A stretch of DNA of 64,000 nt from Solanum dulcamara (GCF_947179165.1 NC_077243.1:32998001-33062000), one strand, 5' to 3'; positions 1-10,880 are shown, counted from the first letter of the stretch. A program made the numbers and translations. The notes: generated by a model from the sequence alone, not told the origin.

Positions 1-2150
1 AAGACACATTAACCCCAAAACTTGATAGGTATGCTTCATTGGAATATGAGGGCTCTAGCCACCTCTAATATATGTTTATGCTTCCTCTTCATAACACTAT
101 TTTGTTGTGGAGTATGAGGAAAACTACTTAGATGTATGATTCCTGAACATTCAAAATCTTTGCATTTCTTGTTTAAAAACTCACTACCATTATCAGGTCT
201 AAAAATCTTCACAGAAGTGGCAAATTAAGTTTTTATCATTAAAGTGAATCTTTTCAATACAGTGACAACATCTGACTTCAATCTCAATAAATACAATCTT
301 GTCATCCTACTGTAATCATCAAATAATGTCAGAAAATACCTAAAATCATTATGAGTAGATGTTCTGTATGGACCCCATACATCCAAATGCACTATATCAA
401 AGACAACTACTTTTAGTACACCTCAAGGAAAATGGCAACCTAGTTTGTTTTGCTAGAGGGGATATTGTGCATTCATTCTTAATGGTGTTATCATGTCCTT
501 CCAATGCTAATGACATCTTTCTTAAAATATTTATTAATAGATGTCCTAGTCGCTTGTGTCATAGTAGATCTTCTCCAGCATCGTGTACATCAGCAGCCAT
601 CAATTTTGATTCTTTATTAGTGTTATGATTATTGGTGTGATCTAGCAATATGTAGAGACCTTTAGTTTCTTTACCAATCCCTTTCACTTTTTCAATAGAG
701 AGATCCTGAAACACACAAAACTCATGGAAGAATCTAATTGAACAATGCAATTGTTTTGTGAGTTGTGAAACAAATAACAAGTCATACTTAATATCAGGCA
801 CCACCAACACATCTCTTACTACATCTCTACCATCCCACCTATACTTTCCAACCTAATAAATTATGATGGTTTGACCATTAGGTAGATGAACTTGCTTTCT
901 ATTTCCCTCTGGTAGAATATATATGTCAAACAGTGCACCTAAGTCTGAAGTAATATGTTTAGTGGCTCCTGAATCTACTATCCAGTGTTTATGAAAACTA
1001 TTATTACCATTGTCTACCATAAAAGCATGAACAATACCTGATATATTAGTTGTACCTTCCATGTTAGTTGCACTTGCCATGTTAGTTGCTGGTTCTTCAA
1101 TATCTTTTTCCTTGCTAAGCAATTTGAGTATATATCCATACTTCTCCTGTGAAAATATTGGCTACTTCACAAGTTGTATGTTCTGTATACCTCGGCTCCT
1201 CACTTCTGCACTAAAAGGACTAAAAGGATCATCATAGTCAACTGTATTTTCCATCATTACCCCTCCATATTTCTTCCTAAACTTGGGATGGTCTGGGGAT
1301 ATTCAACCACTCTGTAAGAAGTCTCTTTGATGTGTCCTTTCAGCTTACAAATCTCACATTGTAAGGCGTAGTTTTGCTTGTGCCTTTGTGAATTAGAATT
1401 ATAACCAAAATTGTTAGAAGAACTGGTGTTTACAACTTGTTGATAACCATAACCACTATTACCTAGATTAGCATTCCCAACATGAACCAACTGTTATTCT
1501 TTGACTTTCATCAGCAATGATCATTGAATTAGCTCTATTCTAGGAAGGTAGAGGTATCATTATCAGTATTTGACTCTTTTGTTGGCTAAAAGACTTATTT
1601 AATCCCATTAAAAAGGCAAGCAGAGGCATATACTGCAGATGACTAGCATATACCTTTGACTTATCACATCCACATGATGGAGGAGGACGAGTGCATCAAA
1701 TTCATCCCAAAGTATATGCAATTTAGTAAAATATGCAAATACATATGAGGTACCTTGGGCAATTGTATAGATTTCTATGTGTAGTTAATAGCCTCTTAAT
1801 ACGTCAACCTTGTCAAAATGCTCTCTCAGATCTGCCCAAATAATCACTGCATCTATAGTATACATAATCCCATTCATGAGCTCCTTTGGTACAAAATTGA
1901 GAATCCAGAATAAAACAAACGCATTGCACTTCTCCCATTGCTCTAGTAGATCCTCCCTGTAGTCACTCTTCTTACAGGTTCCATACACAAAACCTAGCTT
2001 GCTCTTAGCTCGAAGGGTGAGGAGCATCGATCTACTCCATACTGCATAGTTCTGCACGCCTATGAGCTGAATTCTTGTCAATAGTGATCATAGAGTATAT
2101 GAATAATGAAGATGCAAGAGATGGGTATGTTGTTTCTCAACTATCGCAAT
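1..2150 (-). pseudogene. Copia-A gag-pol remnant, cut by the window edge
   Basis: Decayed Ty1/copia polyprotein read right to left. Gag lies near 2081-1785 and shows NYAVWSRSM and KLGFVYG, typical of the plant copia gag domain. A zinc knuckle at about 1370-1330 reads CEICKLKGHIKETS, so its last Cys is replaced by Ser. Protease at 1000-960 keeps WIVDSGATKH with the catalytic DSG. The GAG-pre-integrase domain is at 810-560. Integrase begins below 560, with IFRPDNGSE near 225-190 and TPQQNSV near 110-90. Reverse transcriptase and RNase H must lie beyond the window start. Internal stops and frame changes separate the pieces, so it is not expected to make protein. The domain order matches the LTR at 2278-2576, which sits at its 5' end. 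Confidence 0.93.
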
Positions 2151-2265
2151 TGTGTCCTTTTTCTCCATAAACTTTTGAGAAATTCAGAAATTTCTAAACA
2201 ATTATTAATCAGAGTTTCTAAAGAAGATAAGATCGAAATAAGTTTGAATCAATCTTCGATTCATA

Positions 2266-2576
2266 GCTTTGATATCATGAAGAAATCTAAATCTATAGAT
2301 CAGATGAAGAAGAAGCAGAAAAGAGGAATGAATTGCAGAGAGAATTGGCTGCTGGCATTTTGGGGAATTTTCTCTGTATTGAATTGATTGATCTTTACAA
2401 GCTACTTCAATCCATATATATACATTGCATCTCCACTAACCAACTTGACAGTTGGCCTTACAAACTTGACAACTCACTAATACTCTAACTAACTTGATGG
2501 ATCACTAACTAACTATGCAAAAAAACAAAATTAAGTTAAATTATTCTACTGGTATGTAACTCCTGTTGTTTCAATA
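2266..2576 (-). repeat. Copia-A 5' LTR with primer binding site
   Basis: Reading on the minus strand, the LTR starts TATTGAAACAAC at 2576 and ends TTCTTCA at 2278, about 299 bp. It is followed directly by TGATATCAAAGC (2277-2266), a two-mismatch version of the initiator-tRNA-Met primer site TGGTATCAGAGC. The 3' LTR is outside the window, so the outer boundary is inferred partly from Copia-C and Copia-D, which also begin TATTGA. A TG start two to three bases further in (2573) is possible. Confidence 0.75.
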
Positions 2577-3058
2577 AACTTGCTTATAAGAAATTTTTTT
2601 AAAATGACTATCCATCTCAAATTTGCAAAAAAAAAAAGGAAAGAAAAAGAAAAAAACACTATCAGTCTATTCAACAACAATACTACAAAGCCAATCAAGT
2701 AAAATCAGTAAAAATAACATATATTTTGAAAAAATATGACTGGTTAAAATTTAAATAATTATTTTAAAATAGAAACTTTGTCACACTAGGTTTTCAAGAG
2801 TGGAACTTTGAAAATAATACATTTCACGAGAATATGGAGCTTCTGAATGCAATTGCAAATTGGGAGTTTATCGATATAATAAATGAAAAAGGGGAAAAGT
2901 CAGATGCAGTTTCTCAATTCAAGACTTAAAAAGATCTATTACCCAATTCTTTTTGAGTTTCTCCTTTTTTATAGATCTCGAATCTAAAATCCCTAATTGA
3001 TAGTAAAAACTTTATGAGAATAATATTTTCCAGAAAATCAATAATATTTAAAAGTACT
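2577..3058. other. AT-rich spacer
   Basis: No gene or recognisable element seen. There is a purine-rich A-tract near 2625-2660. Confidence 0.6.
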
Positions 3059-3460
3059 TGATTATGATACATCAGCTTAGGATAAGAAGTCCATATTGAC
3101 AAAATATAAGAGAGATATTGGGTATATAAGTAACCAGGTCTTACACCTTAGCGATGCGTTTTAAAGCCGTGCAGGCCAAGCTCAGAGAGGACAATATTAC
3201 TAGCGGGCGGGACCGTTACAAATGGTATCAGGGTTACTCATGTGTTAGTCTTGTCTATGTGGGTCAAAGTTCAACTGAATTTAGGCAAATTCCATAAGAG
3301 GGGGTGTATGTGACACCTTAGCTTAGGATAAGAAGTCACACATCGGCAAAACACAAGAAAGTTGTAGGATTTATAAGTAACCACACCTAGATATGTGTTT
3401 TAAAATCGTGCAGACCTAGATTCAGAGCAGATAATATCACTAGCGGATAGGACCGTTACA
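3059..3460 (+). mobile_element. TRIM (terminal-repeat retrotransposon in miniature)
   Basis: Two direct repeats of about 160 bp, 3059-3220 and 3305-3460, flank an 84-bp centre. Both share AGCTTAGGATAAGAAGTC, a TATAAGTAACCA block and the ending GGACCGTTACA. The centre begins with AATGGTATCAGGGTT, a match to the initiator-tRNA-Met primer site, and ends with a polypurine tract, AAGAGGGGG, right before the second repeat. The order LTR, PBS, PPT, LTR with no coding room is that of a TRIM. There is no 5S-like sequence, so it is not Cassandra. No clean 5-bp TSD is visible (GTACT against TGGCT), and the repeats are clearly diverged, so it is old. Confidence 0.85.
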
Positions 3461-3775
3461 TGGCTAAAATCATAATTAAAGAAAAAGTAATTCAACTCTG
3501 AATTATATTATGTTAAAATTAGAAAGAAAAAGTAGATGAAAAAGGAAATTATTGATGGAAGTGGATTCCATAAAACAACTTCTGTAAAAGATTTGCCGTC
3601 AGAAATCAAAGGACCCGTGTTTGAATTTTAAGATACTTTTACTATTCACCATGATATAGTAAATGAAGAGTCTATTTTAAATGTATAGTTGTTTAATTCG
3701 ATTATGGGAGTCTGCCTTATGTTATGTGCGTTGCCGAACTTGTATTGTGGAAAAATAGAGCAGTAAACGCCAAAG
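3461..3775. other. Spacer between TRIM and MULE
   Basis: AT-rich, no ORF or element recognised. Confidence 0.5.
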
Positions 3776-3784
3776 TAAATTAAA

Positions 3785-5391
3785 GAGAAAATTACGCAAG
3801 TCGGCAAACATCACTAGTTTATTATTTAATACAGTTATAGTTTTAAAAAAGTATTATTCGCGGCTATAGTTTAGGGAATTTTGCTATAAATCTCGGGCTT
3901 CACAATTTGATTTGTATCAGAATCAAAAATAATTTTTTTCCTTATTTATATACTTTTTTATACAAATCTCTCCTATGTCCCACTAACTTTGCTCCGAAAA
4001 TCTCTTTATCGTATCAATTTGAATTTTGAATCATCTCTTCATCCCTCCTAATCGTTTCATCTCAATTTCAGGTAAGCGTCTAAACATGATTCAACCGTCA
4101 TTTTTATAAAAAAAAATTACGGTTGTATATGTTTTCAGTCTCTTCATAGCGTTCAAGTTTTGAGAAGTTTGACATAGAAAACTTCATCTTCCGTCTTTAT
4201 TTTTTACAGTTGATTCAGATTCAGTAGATATTCTCAAAAAAAATGGATGACCAAATTCCATCAAAGAGAATCACTCGAGGTATTTAATTGCATGTCAAAT
4301 TTAGTCGTGATCTTCCATTTTTTTCTTTGGGCCTAACACAAGATGTGGGAAAAATTGCAGGATCAATTGCAAAAAATAAAGTTGTCGAAAATATCAAATC
4401 TTATGAAGACTACGAGTTCAGGTCCAAGCATAGAAACGACTCCAAGAAAATGCAATAAATTCTCAAGTAAGCAACAATAAAAGACGTCAAATCAGTTGAG
4501 TTGAAAAAAAAAAGGAGAAAAATAACTTGTATAAGCCACATTTGTATATAATAATTTGTAAACAATAATTGTTTGTTTATTTGTATTAACCCAATTTGTA
4601 TAAACCATATTTGTATATAGTAATCTGTAAACATCAATGCTTTGTATATTTGTACAAGTCCAATTTGTATAAGCCACATTTGTATATATTAATTTGTAAA
4701 CAGTAATTGGTTTTGTATTTGTATTAACCCAATCTGTATAAACCATATTTATATATAGTAATCTAAAAACATCAATGCTTTGTATATTTGTATAAGTTCA
4801 AATTTTCAAAAATCATATTTGTATATAATAAGTTGTATACATTAAACCAAAAAGATACTTATACAAATTAATAAATCAATTATATTTACAGACTATACAT
4901 TTCATATTCAAAAAAATATGTATATTAATGCAGATACCATTTTATTGTATAAGTATAACCAAAATATAGATATACAATTTAGTTTATCAATTATAAGGCA
5001 TTGATTCCACACAAGAATGTATAACTATGCAAATACAATCACAAAATACTTATCACTAATACATATACAAATATATACAAAGATTTCACATTTATACAAA
5101 TGCTTTTACCTTATACAAAAAAGTTACAATTTCTTGATTTATGGTTTGAAACTCTAATCAGTTACAATTCCTTAATTTATGAGATTCTTTTTCTTTTTTC
5201 AAACTGAAATTACCACGCCTTTTGTATTTGAAAATTCGAAATCTGATTTGTATAAAATAATTGTATAAACGTGAATTATACAAATCAGAATAATAAAGGC
5301 AAACGAAACTGTAGCTTCAGGATATAATTAGGTAAATTGTAGCTAAGGAGCCTAATTTAATAAATTCCCTTTGCTTATACGAAATTTCCCC
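3785..5391. mobile_element. Non-autonomous Mutator-like element (MULE)
   Basis: The 1,607-bp segment is flanked by a perfect 9-bp direct repeat, TAAATTAAA, at 3776-3784 and 5392-5400; a 9-bp TSD is the mark of the Mutator superfamily. Its ends are inverted: GAGAAAATTACG on the left and, on the opposite strand, GGGGAAATTTCG on the right, with looser similarity continuing for about 80 bp. There is no transposase. The interior has a stretch that looks like captured exon and intron sequence near 4030-4440 (an ATG at 4242 followed by a short open stretch, splice-like AG and GT sites) and a minisatellite at 4531-4806. TSD and termini are seen directly; gene capture is inference. Confidence 0.85.
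4531..4806. repeat. Minisatellite, 138-bp period, inside the MULE
   Basis: Two tandem copies (4531-4668, 4669-4806). Each is built of two half-units of about 69 bp that begin ATAAGCCACATTTGTATATA or ATAAACCATATTTGTATATA. The minus-strand open frames here are by-products of the TTTGTATA-rich unit, not genes. Confidence 0.85.
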
Positions 5392-5606
5392 TAAATTAAA
5401 TAGGATGAAAATCTTAATAGCTCATTTTATTAGTGAATATTTTTACACAATAATCCCATCCCCCATTTCCCCAGTCCCAACTTTTAAAAAATAAAAATAA
5501 TAAGAAAAACAAAACAGGAAAAAAAAGATTATGGTAAAGTATCGGCTTATTAGGTGGTGGTGTGTGGCAGACGAGTAGTTAATTCATTATCCAAAATACG
5601 TCCAAC

Positions 5607-6161
5607 TAGGGCCGCGTATCGGTTGGTTGGATTCGATTTTAAAGTTTATCGGTTGGACTTAGTGGTAACTGATTTATAGATATGTCAAATCGTTACAAAA
5701 TTATTAAGATATTGTCTTATTAATTATCGATTTATCAGTTATTGATCATTATCAGTTCAGTTATCGGTTTAATCATTAAGATTTGATACAAAAAAAAACA
5801 TTGAAAATCACTTTAAAATAAAGTGACAAACCAAATAAATCATGCACATGAGTTGATAAATTATGTCTTGCTCAAAAGCAAATGTAAAACATTTTATAAT
5901 AACCAAGAGTTTGACACAACAATAAATAAAAGTATGAAAACTAAACCCTAAGTGATAAACTTTATATATCGAATGGTAATAAATCCAAATTATTAAGTTA
6001 CTATCGAATTATCAGTTAATCCGTTAAGAAAAAACCTTAAATCATTAAAATTCGATAACCCAATAATAAAAAAAATTAAAACCATTACTGAAATCACTAA
6101 ATCCATAAACCATTACCGATAAATCAATAAAAAAATTTCAATTTGATTTTAAACATCCCTA
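5607..6161. mobile_element. hAT-type MITE
   Basis: 555 bp, ends TAGGGCCGCG on the left and, inverted, TAGGGATGTT on the right. It is flanked by an 8-bp TSD with one mismatch, CGTCCAAC (5599-5606) and TGTCCAAC (6162-6169). The interior is rich in phrases such as TCGGTTGG, TATCGGTT and AACCGATAA, shared with the elements at 29723-30414 and 36636-37258. No coding capacity. Confidence 0.8.
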
Positions 6162-6169
6162 TGTCCAAC

Positions 6170-7616
6170 CTATGTGAGAAATAAGCAACTTAAAAGGTTG
6201 GAGAGAGAATGTTCACAAGTTTGAAACCAACAGCTTTGTTAAAATAAAATCAAACTCCAAAACCTATAAATTTCAAATTTTGATTGTCTAACCTTCCTGC
6301 ATTCTCCTCTTTCAAAATCCAATATATACTTGGATTTGATGTTTTCTATCTATAGGTTTGTTCATTAATCTTTATTTCTTTTATATGTATTTTTTTACTA
6401 AATAAATCTGTTGCAAGCAAGTAGATGGGAACCCTCACGTCTTCTCCATTTAGTAGAACAATTCCCAAGTACAATCAAAACTTATTGGTGTCCAATACAA
6501 AGTGATGGTTTCAGACTTTAATAACCCTATTCAGACCGAAGGAACAGAACAGTACTCTTAATGGTTCACTCACCATCTACAACATTAAGCCTTGGAACAC
6601 TAAGGATAAAAATCATAAAATCCACATTCAGTAAGATACCCCCATGTTGAATAAGAGCGCAACATTCAGTAAAAACGCTCAAAACTATTCTCACACACTT
6701 CATTTATAGATATCCCTCAAACAACATAAGCTGAACCTTAGTTTTTTAACGAATCAACCAAAAGTGACGCATCTCCAACATCATTTTCACCTTAATGAAC
6801 AAAAGATTAGCAAGTGCAACCATTCTTCAAAAGCAAATAGATAAAACATGGTAGAAGTAAATAATATTTAAAGCAAAGACACAACTAGATAGTCACAAAA
6901 AAGTTTCATTGCTCCATGAGCAAAATTAGCCACATCTAATCCGATGTTTTAGTCTTGGTATTGACCAGAAATGATAAAACAAAAACATAATATGATAAAC
7001 TCCACAAAGCAAATTACAAAATTTGACTCTCAACTACTTTTAAGGATGAAGATTCCTCATCATTGAAAACATTGATGTGGCACACTAAAGCCACCCAAAG
7101 CAACCAACGACTTCAATCCAGATCCATAACCTCTAAATGCCCCACTGCAAAAATACGATCAATTTAAGCAACTTCAAATATAATCATGTTGTAGTATGTA
7201 CAAGACAATTGCAAAGTCACAAGGCTACTACCGACACCAACCAAATTAACTTAAAAGTTCTCATTCAAATAATCAGAGACATCAATCACATTCATAAGAA
7301 AAGTCAAAACAGGAAAATCATCTACCAAGGCTCAAGTTTATTCACGTGTGCACTTGTCAAAACTGATGTTTCAACACCAAGATATACCTCTGTGTGATTA
7401 ATTATTCAAATGAAACTCTGTACACTGTCAAGCTCAAACATAGCATTATAAATAGTTTTATACTAGGAAGTTTCTTCTCAAACTTCAGTAAATATGACTC
7501 AGACAGCAGTTTGGAACTACTTTTAACAGAAGATGCACAAATATAGAACTCTAGAAATAATTCAGATAGCACCAATATGTACTATTCCCTGTATTTAGGG
7601 GCTTAATTTGTCACAA
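6170..7616. other. Intergenic stretch
   Basis: No supported gene. Open frames here (for example 7137-7397) are short, without homology I recognise, and A-rich. No repeat structure found. Confidence 0.6.
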
Positions 7617-7624
7617 CTAAGGTA

Positions 7625-7718
7625 CAGTGGCGTAGCCACAGTGGCCGGTCAAACACCCTTCGTCAAAAAAATATACAAAGCATATACAGCCTTAACAAAA
7701 TTTCTAGCTTCACCACTG
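7625..7718. mobile_element. 94-bp hAT-type mini-MITE
   Basis: Starts CAGTGGCGTAGCCA and ends TAGCTTCACCACTG, an inverted repeat of 14 bp with mismatches. It is flanked by an 8-bp TSD with one mismatch, CTAAGGTA (7617-7624) and CTAAGGTT (7719-7726). The same CAGTGGCG terminus is found on the larger element at 42175-42904, so they may share a transposase source. Confidence 0.8.
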
Positions 7719-7726
7719 CTAAGGTT

Positions 7727-8161
7727 AGCATCAAGAAAAAAAAATTGTTAACTACCAACAACAAGCTTCATGCTGAAGGATCGTATACTACCAGCTAATC
7801 CTAAAATACCCACATTTTTCATAAATATGTAGAAAGACTACATAGTAAGAGATTGAATCATAATTCTTTGATTATTCTATTATAACTTCTCATCATTCTT
7901 GTCTTGAGCATTCATGCTAGACAAGAAGAAGATACTAGGCAGTATTGAAAATGTACATTCAAAAAGTTCAATAACATAGGACGCACCAAGTTGATAGAGC
8001 CTTCATAGCCTAAAGTACCTTTTACTAATTAAAATGAACTATAGCATGGCAAATTGTGTCAAAACAGAGAACATGGAAGCACAAAAATCAATCGATCCAA
8101 GACTTGGCAAATCTAAACATAAGGATAAAAACATAGGACACAAACAACTAAAGATGTTACC
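7727..8161. other. 3' flank of RPL35A
   Basis: Downstream (minus strand) of the RPL35A stop codon. It probably contains the 3' UTR, but no unambiguous poly(A) signal was chosen. Confidence 0.5.
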
Positions 8162-8802
8162 TTAAATGTTGCTTGGGTACATGAAAACCCTAACCTTAGC
8201 TCCCTGCAAAATTAGGCGAAGAAATTACACAACAGATGGAAAAAAAACAAATCTTTTTTTCTCTATGATAACCACAAACAGCTGAATAACATGATTAAAT
8301 TAATGAATCACATATTATATATAAATATAAGAAAATGTACCATGGACTTAGGAGGCAAATTGGACTTGAACTTAGCTCTCACAACGCCACTGTTTCCATG
8401 TGGCCTACAAACTTTACCCCAAATGCAACGATAGTGTGAGTTATTCTTCTTTGTCTTTGCCTTGTAGATGTATCCTAGCCTCTTCCCAAGGTACCAGTCC
8501 ACTTCTTCCTTAGTGTTCACTCCCTCGATCTGAATCAACGAAGTGTTGGGATATTGATTGGATTTCGACCTAAAGAAAGAAAAAAAGATCAATATACATC
8601 TTTTAACCAAGCAGAATAGTGTAAAAACCAACAGAAAGCTACCTTTTGTATCCAAGAACAGTTCCTCTAACGTAGAGTCTGCGAAAAAAAATATGGAGAA
8701 AAATGAGGTTGAGCAGATGATTAATACAGAGAAAAAGGAGATGCAATATGCAATTAAAATAATGATGTACCTAACGCGTTCTCCTTGGCGTCCCTTCACC
8801 AT
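8162..8802 (-). CDS. RPL35A: 60S ribosomal protein L35a (eL33), four coding exons
   Basis: Component of the large subunit of the cytosolic ribosome. Exons, in reading order: 8802-8771, 8678-8643, 8569-8341, 8203-8162, all with GT-AG introns. Total 339 nt, 112 residues, the usual plant length. The start ATG (8802-8800) opens [11 protein letters not shown]. Exon 2 gives [12 protein letters not shown]. Exon 3 carries [16 protein letters not shown], the basic YIYKAKTKK segment and [18 protein letters not shown]. The last exon ends [11 protein letters not shown], the conserved family C terminus. All exon junctions keep frame, and I see no damage. The longer open frame running through the introns is a read-through artefact. 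Strong site II, telo-box and TATA motifs lie upstream, as expected for a ribosomal-protein gene. Family and exon calls are secure. Confidence 0.98.
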
Positions 8803-8855
8803 TTTCGCTTCAAGGGCTGGCGCTGCGCTGATTGCTGACTTATAAGAAGAAACCA

Positions 8856-8963
8856 AAACCCTAGACGAGTTGTTATCGACAAGAGATGTATTTATACGAT
8901 TCAGTGACAAATGGATTTTGTGATTTTGGATGGGCTGGAGGCCCCAATCGCTAGACTTGGGCT
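8856..8963 (-). promoter_or_regulatory. RPL35A promoter: TATA box, telo box, two site II motifs
   Basis: A TATAAATA box (minus strand, 8896-8889) lies about 90 bp upstream of the ATG. A telo box, AAACCCTA (plus-strand text, 8856-8863), lies near the predicted transcription start. TGGGCT site II motifs are at 8931-8936 and 8958-8963. Site II plus telo box is the established signature of plant ribosomal-protein promoters and links expression to growing, dividing cells. Confidence 0.85.
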
Positions 8964-9066
8964 TTAATTTAGATTAGGTCTTGAGACGAGGAGGAATGGA
9001 CGATTTGCCCAAAAGGATTACTTTTGTGCTGTTATTTAAATATTAGCCTCATTTGGTATCTGTGCC

Positions 9067-10311
9067 GAAGAAGTATTTGAGAGATGTGATTAAACAGGAT
9101 ATGATACACTTTCAGCTCATCGAGGTCAAAATCTTAGATAGGAGGGTATAGAGATCACGGATAAGGATAAAAAGTTGGTAGGTAGTTGAGAGTAATCGTA
9201 TTACTAACCTATGAGTATTTGGCTTAGTAGTAGTATAGAGCCCTGTGTCGGTCGTAGGATTAGCCTTTTTCATGTAGTCAGTGTATTTTGATATTTGATA
9301 TCATTTGTGGTTTACTATGTTTAGATAATCGCACCTTGTTGTTGTTGTCATGGTTCCTTGCGTATATGATCCTTGTTGTTTTGCTATTAATGTCATGTTT
9401 CTCTCCACTGTCGTTTGCCTTTTAATTACTGCTTTGAGTTGCTTCAGTCGAAGGTCTTTCAGAAACAATCTCTATAACTCGGAGAGTTAATAATAAGGAA
9501 TGTCGGGGTGTTCATGGTTCGATTTGAATCGGTTATTGATTAAAATCAAAATCAAACCGATTTAATCGGTTTTCAAATTTCTAAAACCAAACCAAAAAAT
9601 AACCGTCGTTTTGGTTATTGTTGGTTTGATTCAGTATGGTTCAATTTTTTTGATTTTTTTGATTTGAAAATAATAAATTTGTTGAAGGTATACGCATCTC
9701 GATAGACACAAACACCTAGTACATGAACAATCCACAGAAAAACCATTGTGGGTTCAATTAAGCAATTAAGTAATACTAATGTTATTATTACACAAAAAAG
9801 TGATTTATTTAGGCAATACTAAAGTCATTATACACAAAAAAAAAATATTAAATCTTTATAGCAAAAAAATAACCCCAAGCTCAACAATTGAGGAACTACC
9901 GGGGGAGGGGTACAAGAAAATTATATATCTAAGTTCAAGTGTTGGGGTTGAGAAAATGGTAAAGTTAAAGACTTAAGTTAATTTAAATTTAATAAAATAT
10001 TTATATTTTATTTATGAATAATATATAAATAAAAAAAAAATTTATGTATATAATTTCTCGGTTCGATTTGGTTATTTTTGTTGCTCATTTTTAGTAAAAT
10101 CAAAACCAAATCAAATAGTATCGATTTTCAAAATTTAAAACCAAACCTAACCAAGCTAAATTAAATATCAATTTTTTTAACCGGTTTGGTTCGAATTGTG
10201 GTTCAGTTTGGTTTTTTTACCATAACCATGAACAACCCTAAAGGCATGCATATATTCTACCCTCTTCAAACTCCACTTTGTAGGATTTCACTTGTATGTT
10301 GTTGTTGTCGT
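9067..10311 (+). mobile_element. 5'-truncated RTE-type LINE 3' end, split by a hAT insertion
   Basis: About 500 bp of LINE sequence (9067-9502 plus 10249-10311) matches what I recall of the Solanaceae RTE-type LINE tail. It includes CAGTCGAAGGTCTTTCAGAA, the TCTACCCTCTTCAAACTCC block and a terminal TTG repeat. The TSD is ATTTGGTATCTGTGCC at 9051-9066. It is repeated exactly at 10637-10652 in the second copy of the downstream tandem duplication, and with two changes at 10312-10327 in the first. No open reading frame remains. It inserted about 265 bp upstream of the RPL35A ATG. The family name is from memory; TSD and tail are seen. Confidence 0.82.
9503..10240. mobile_element. hAT-type non-autonomous element nested in the LINE tail
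   Basis: 738 bp with terminal inverted repeats: TCGGGGTGTTCATGGTT on the left and, inverted, TAGGGTTGTTCATGGTT on the right. It is flanked by an 8-bp TSD with one mismatch, AAGGAATG (9495-9502) and AAGGCATG (10241-10248). Removing it restores the LINE tail. The interior is AT-rich with many AACCGATTT and CAAACC phrases and has no transposase. Confidence 0.9.
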
Positions 10312-10880
10312 ATTTGGTATTGGTGCCAAAATACAACACACAACAACAACATACTGGGTATTTGTACGAAAATGATCTTCTTTAATTTAATGGACAAAAA
10401 AGATTTAAAATGTCCTTACATTATGTGAAATTGAACAAAAAATGTTTCTCTTTAATAGTCTGATCCAAAATACCTCTATTGTTATTTTTGGATCAAAAAT
10501 GAATTTTTCCTAAAGAACATATTGTTTCGTTTCTTTTTAAACAAATTCATTTCCTATGAACAACCCTAAATGCATGCATACACTCTACCCTCTTCAAACT
10601 CCGCTTTGTGGAATTTCACTTGTATGTTGTTGTCGTATTTGGTATCTGTGCCAAAATACAACACACAACAACAACATACTGGTTATTTGTACGAAAAGGA
10701 TCTTCTTTAATTTAATGGACAAAAAAATTTAAAATGTCCTAAAGTTATGTGAAATTGAACAAAAAATGTCTCTCTTTAATAGTGTGGTCCAAAAATGCCC
10801 CTATTATTACTTTTGGATCAAAAATGATTTTTTTCTAATGAACATATTGTTTCTTTTCTTTTTAAACAAATTCATTTCCT
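10228..10880. repeat. Tandem duplication, 328 + 325 bp
   Basis: Copy 1 is 10228-10555 and copy 2 is 10556-10880. Both start ATGAACAACCCTAAA and end AAATTCATTTCCT. The unit takes in the last 13 bp of the hAT element, the end of the LINE tail, the LINE TSD and about 230 bp of flanking DNA. It therefore formed after both insertions. The copies differ by scattered substitutions and small indels. Confidence 0.93.

Noticed and set aside
3059..3460. Cassandra element with 5S rRNA-derived LTR
   Set aside because: No 5S internal promoter sequence was found in either LTR.
4410..4746. Two overlapping minus-strand open frames of 84-89 residues rich in Tyr, Ile and Thr
   Set aside because: They are direct translations of the TTTGTATA-rich minisatellite in two frames; no start context or family match.
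8558..8845. Plus-strand open frame of 95 residues
   Set aside because: Antisense shadow of RPL35A exons and introns.
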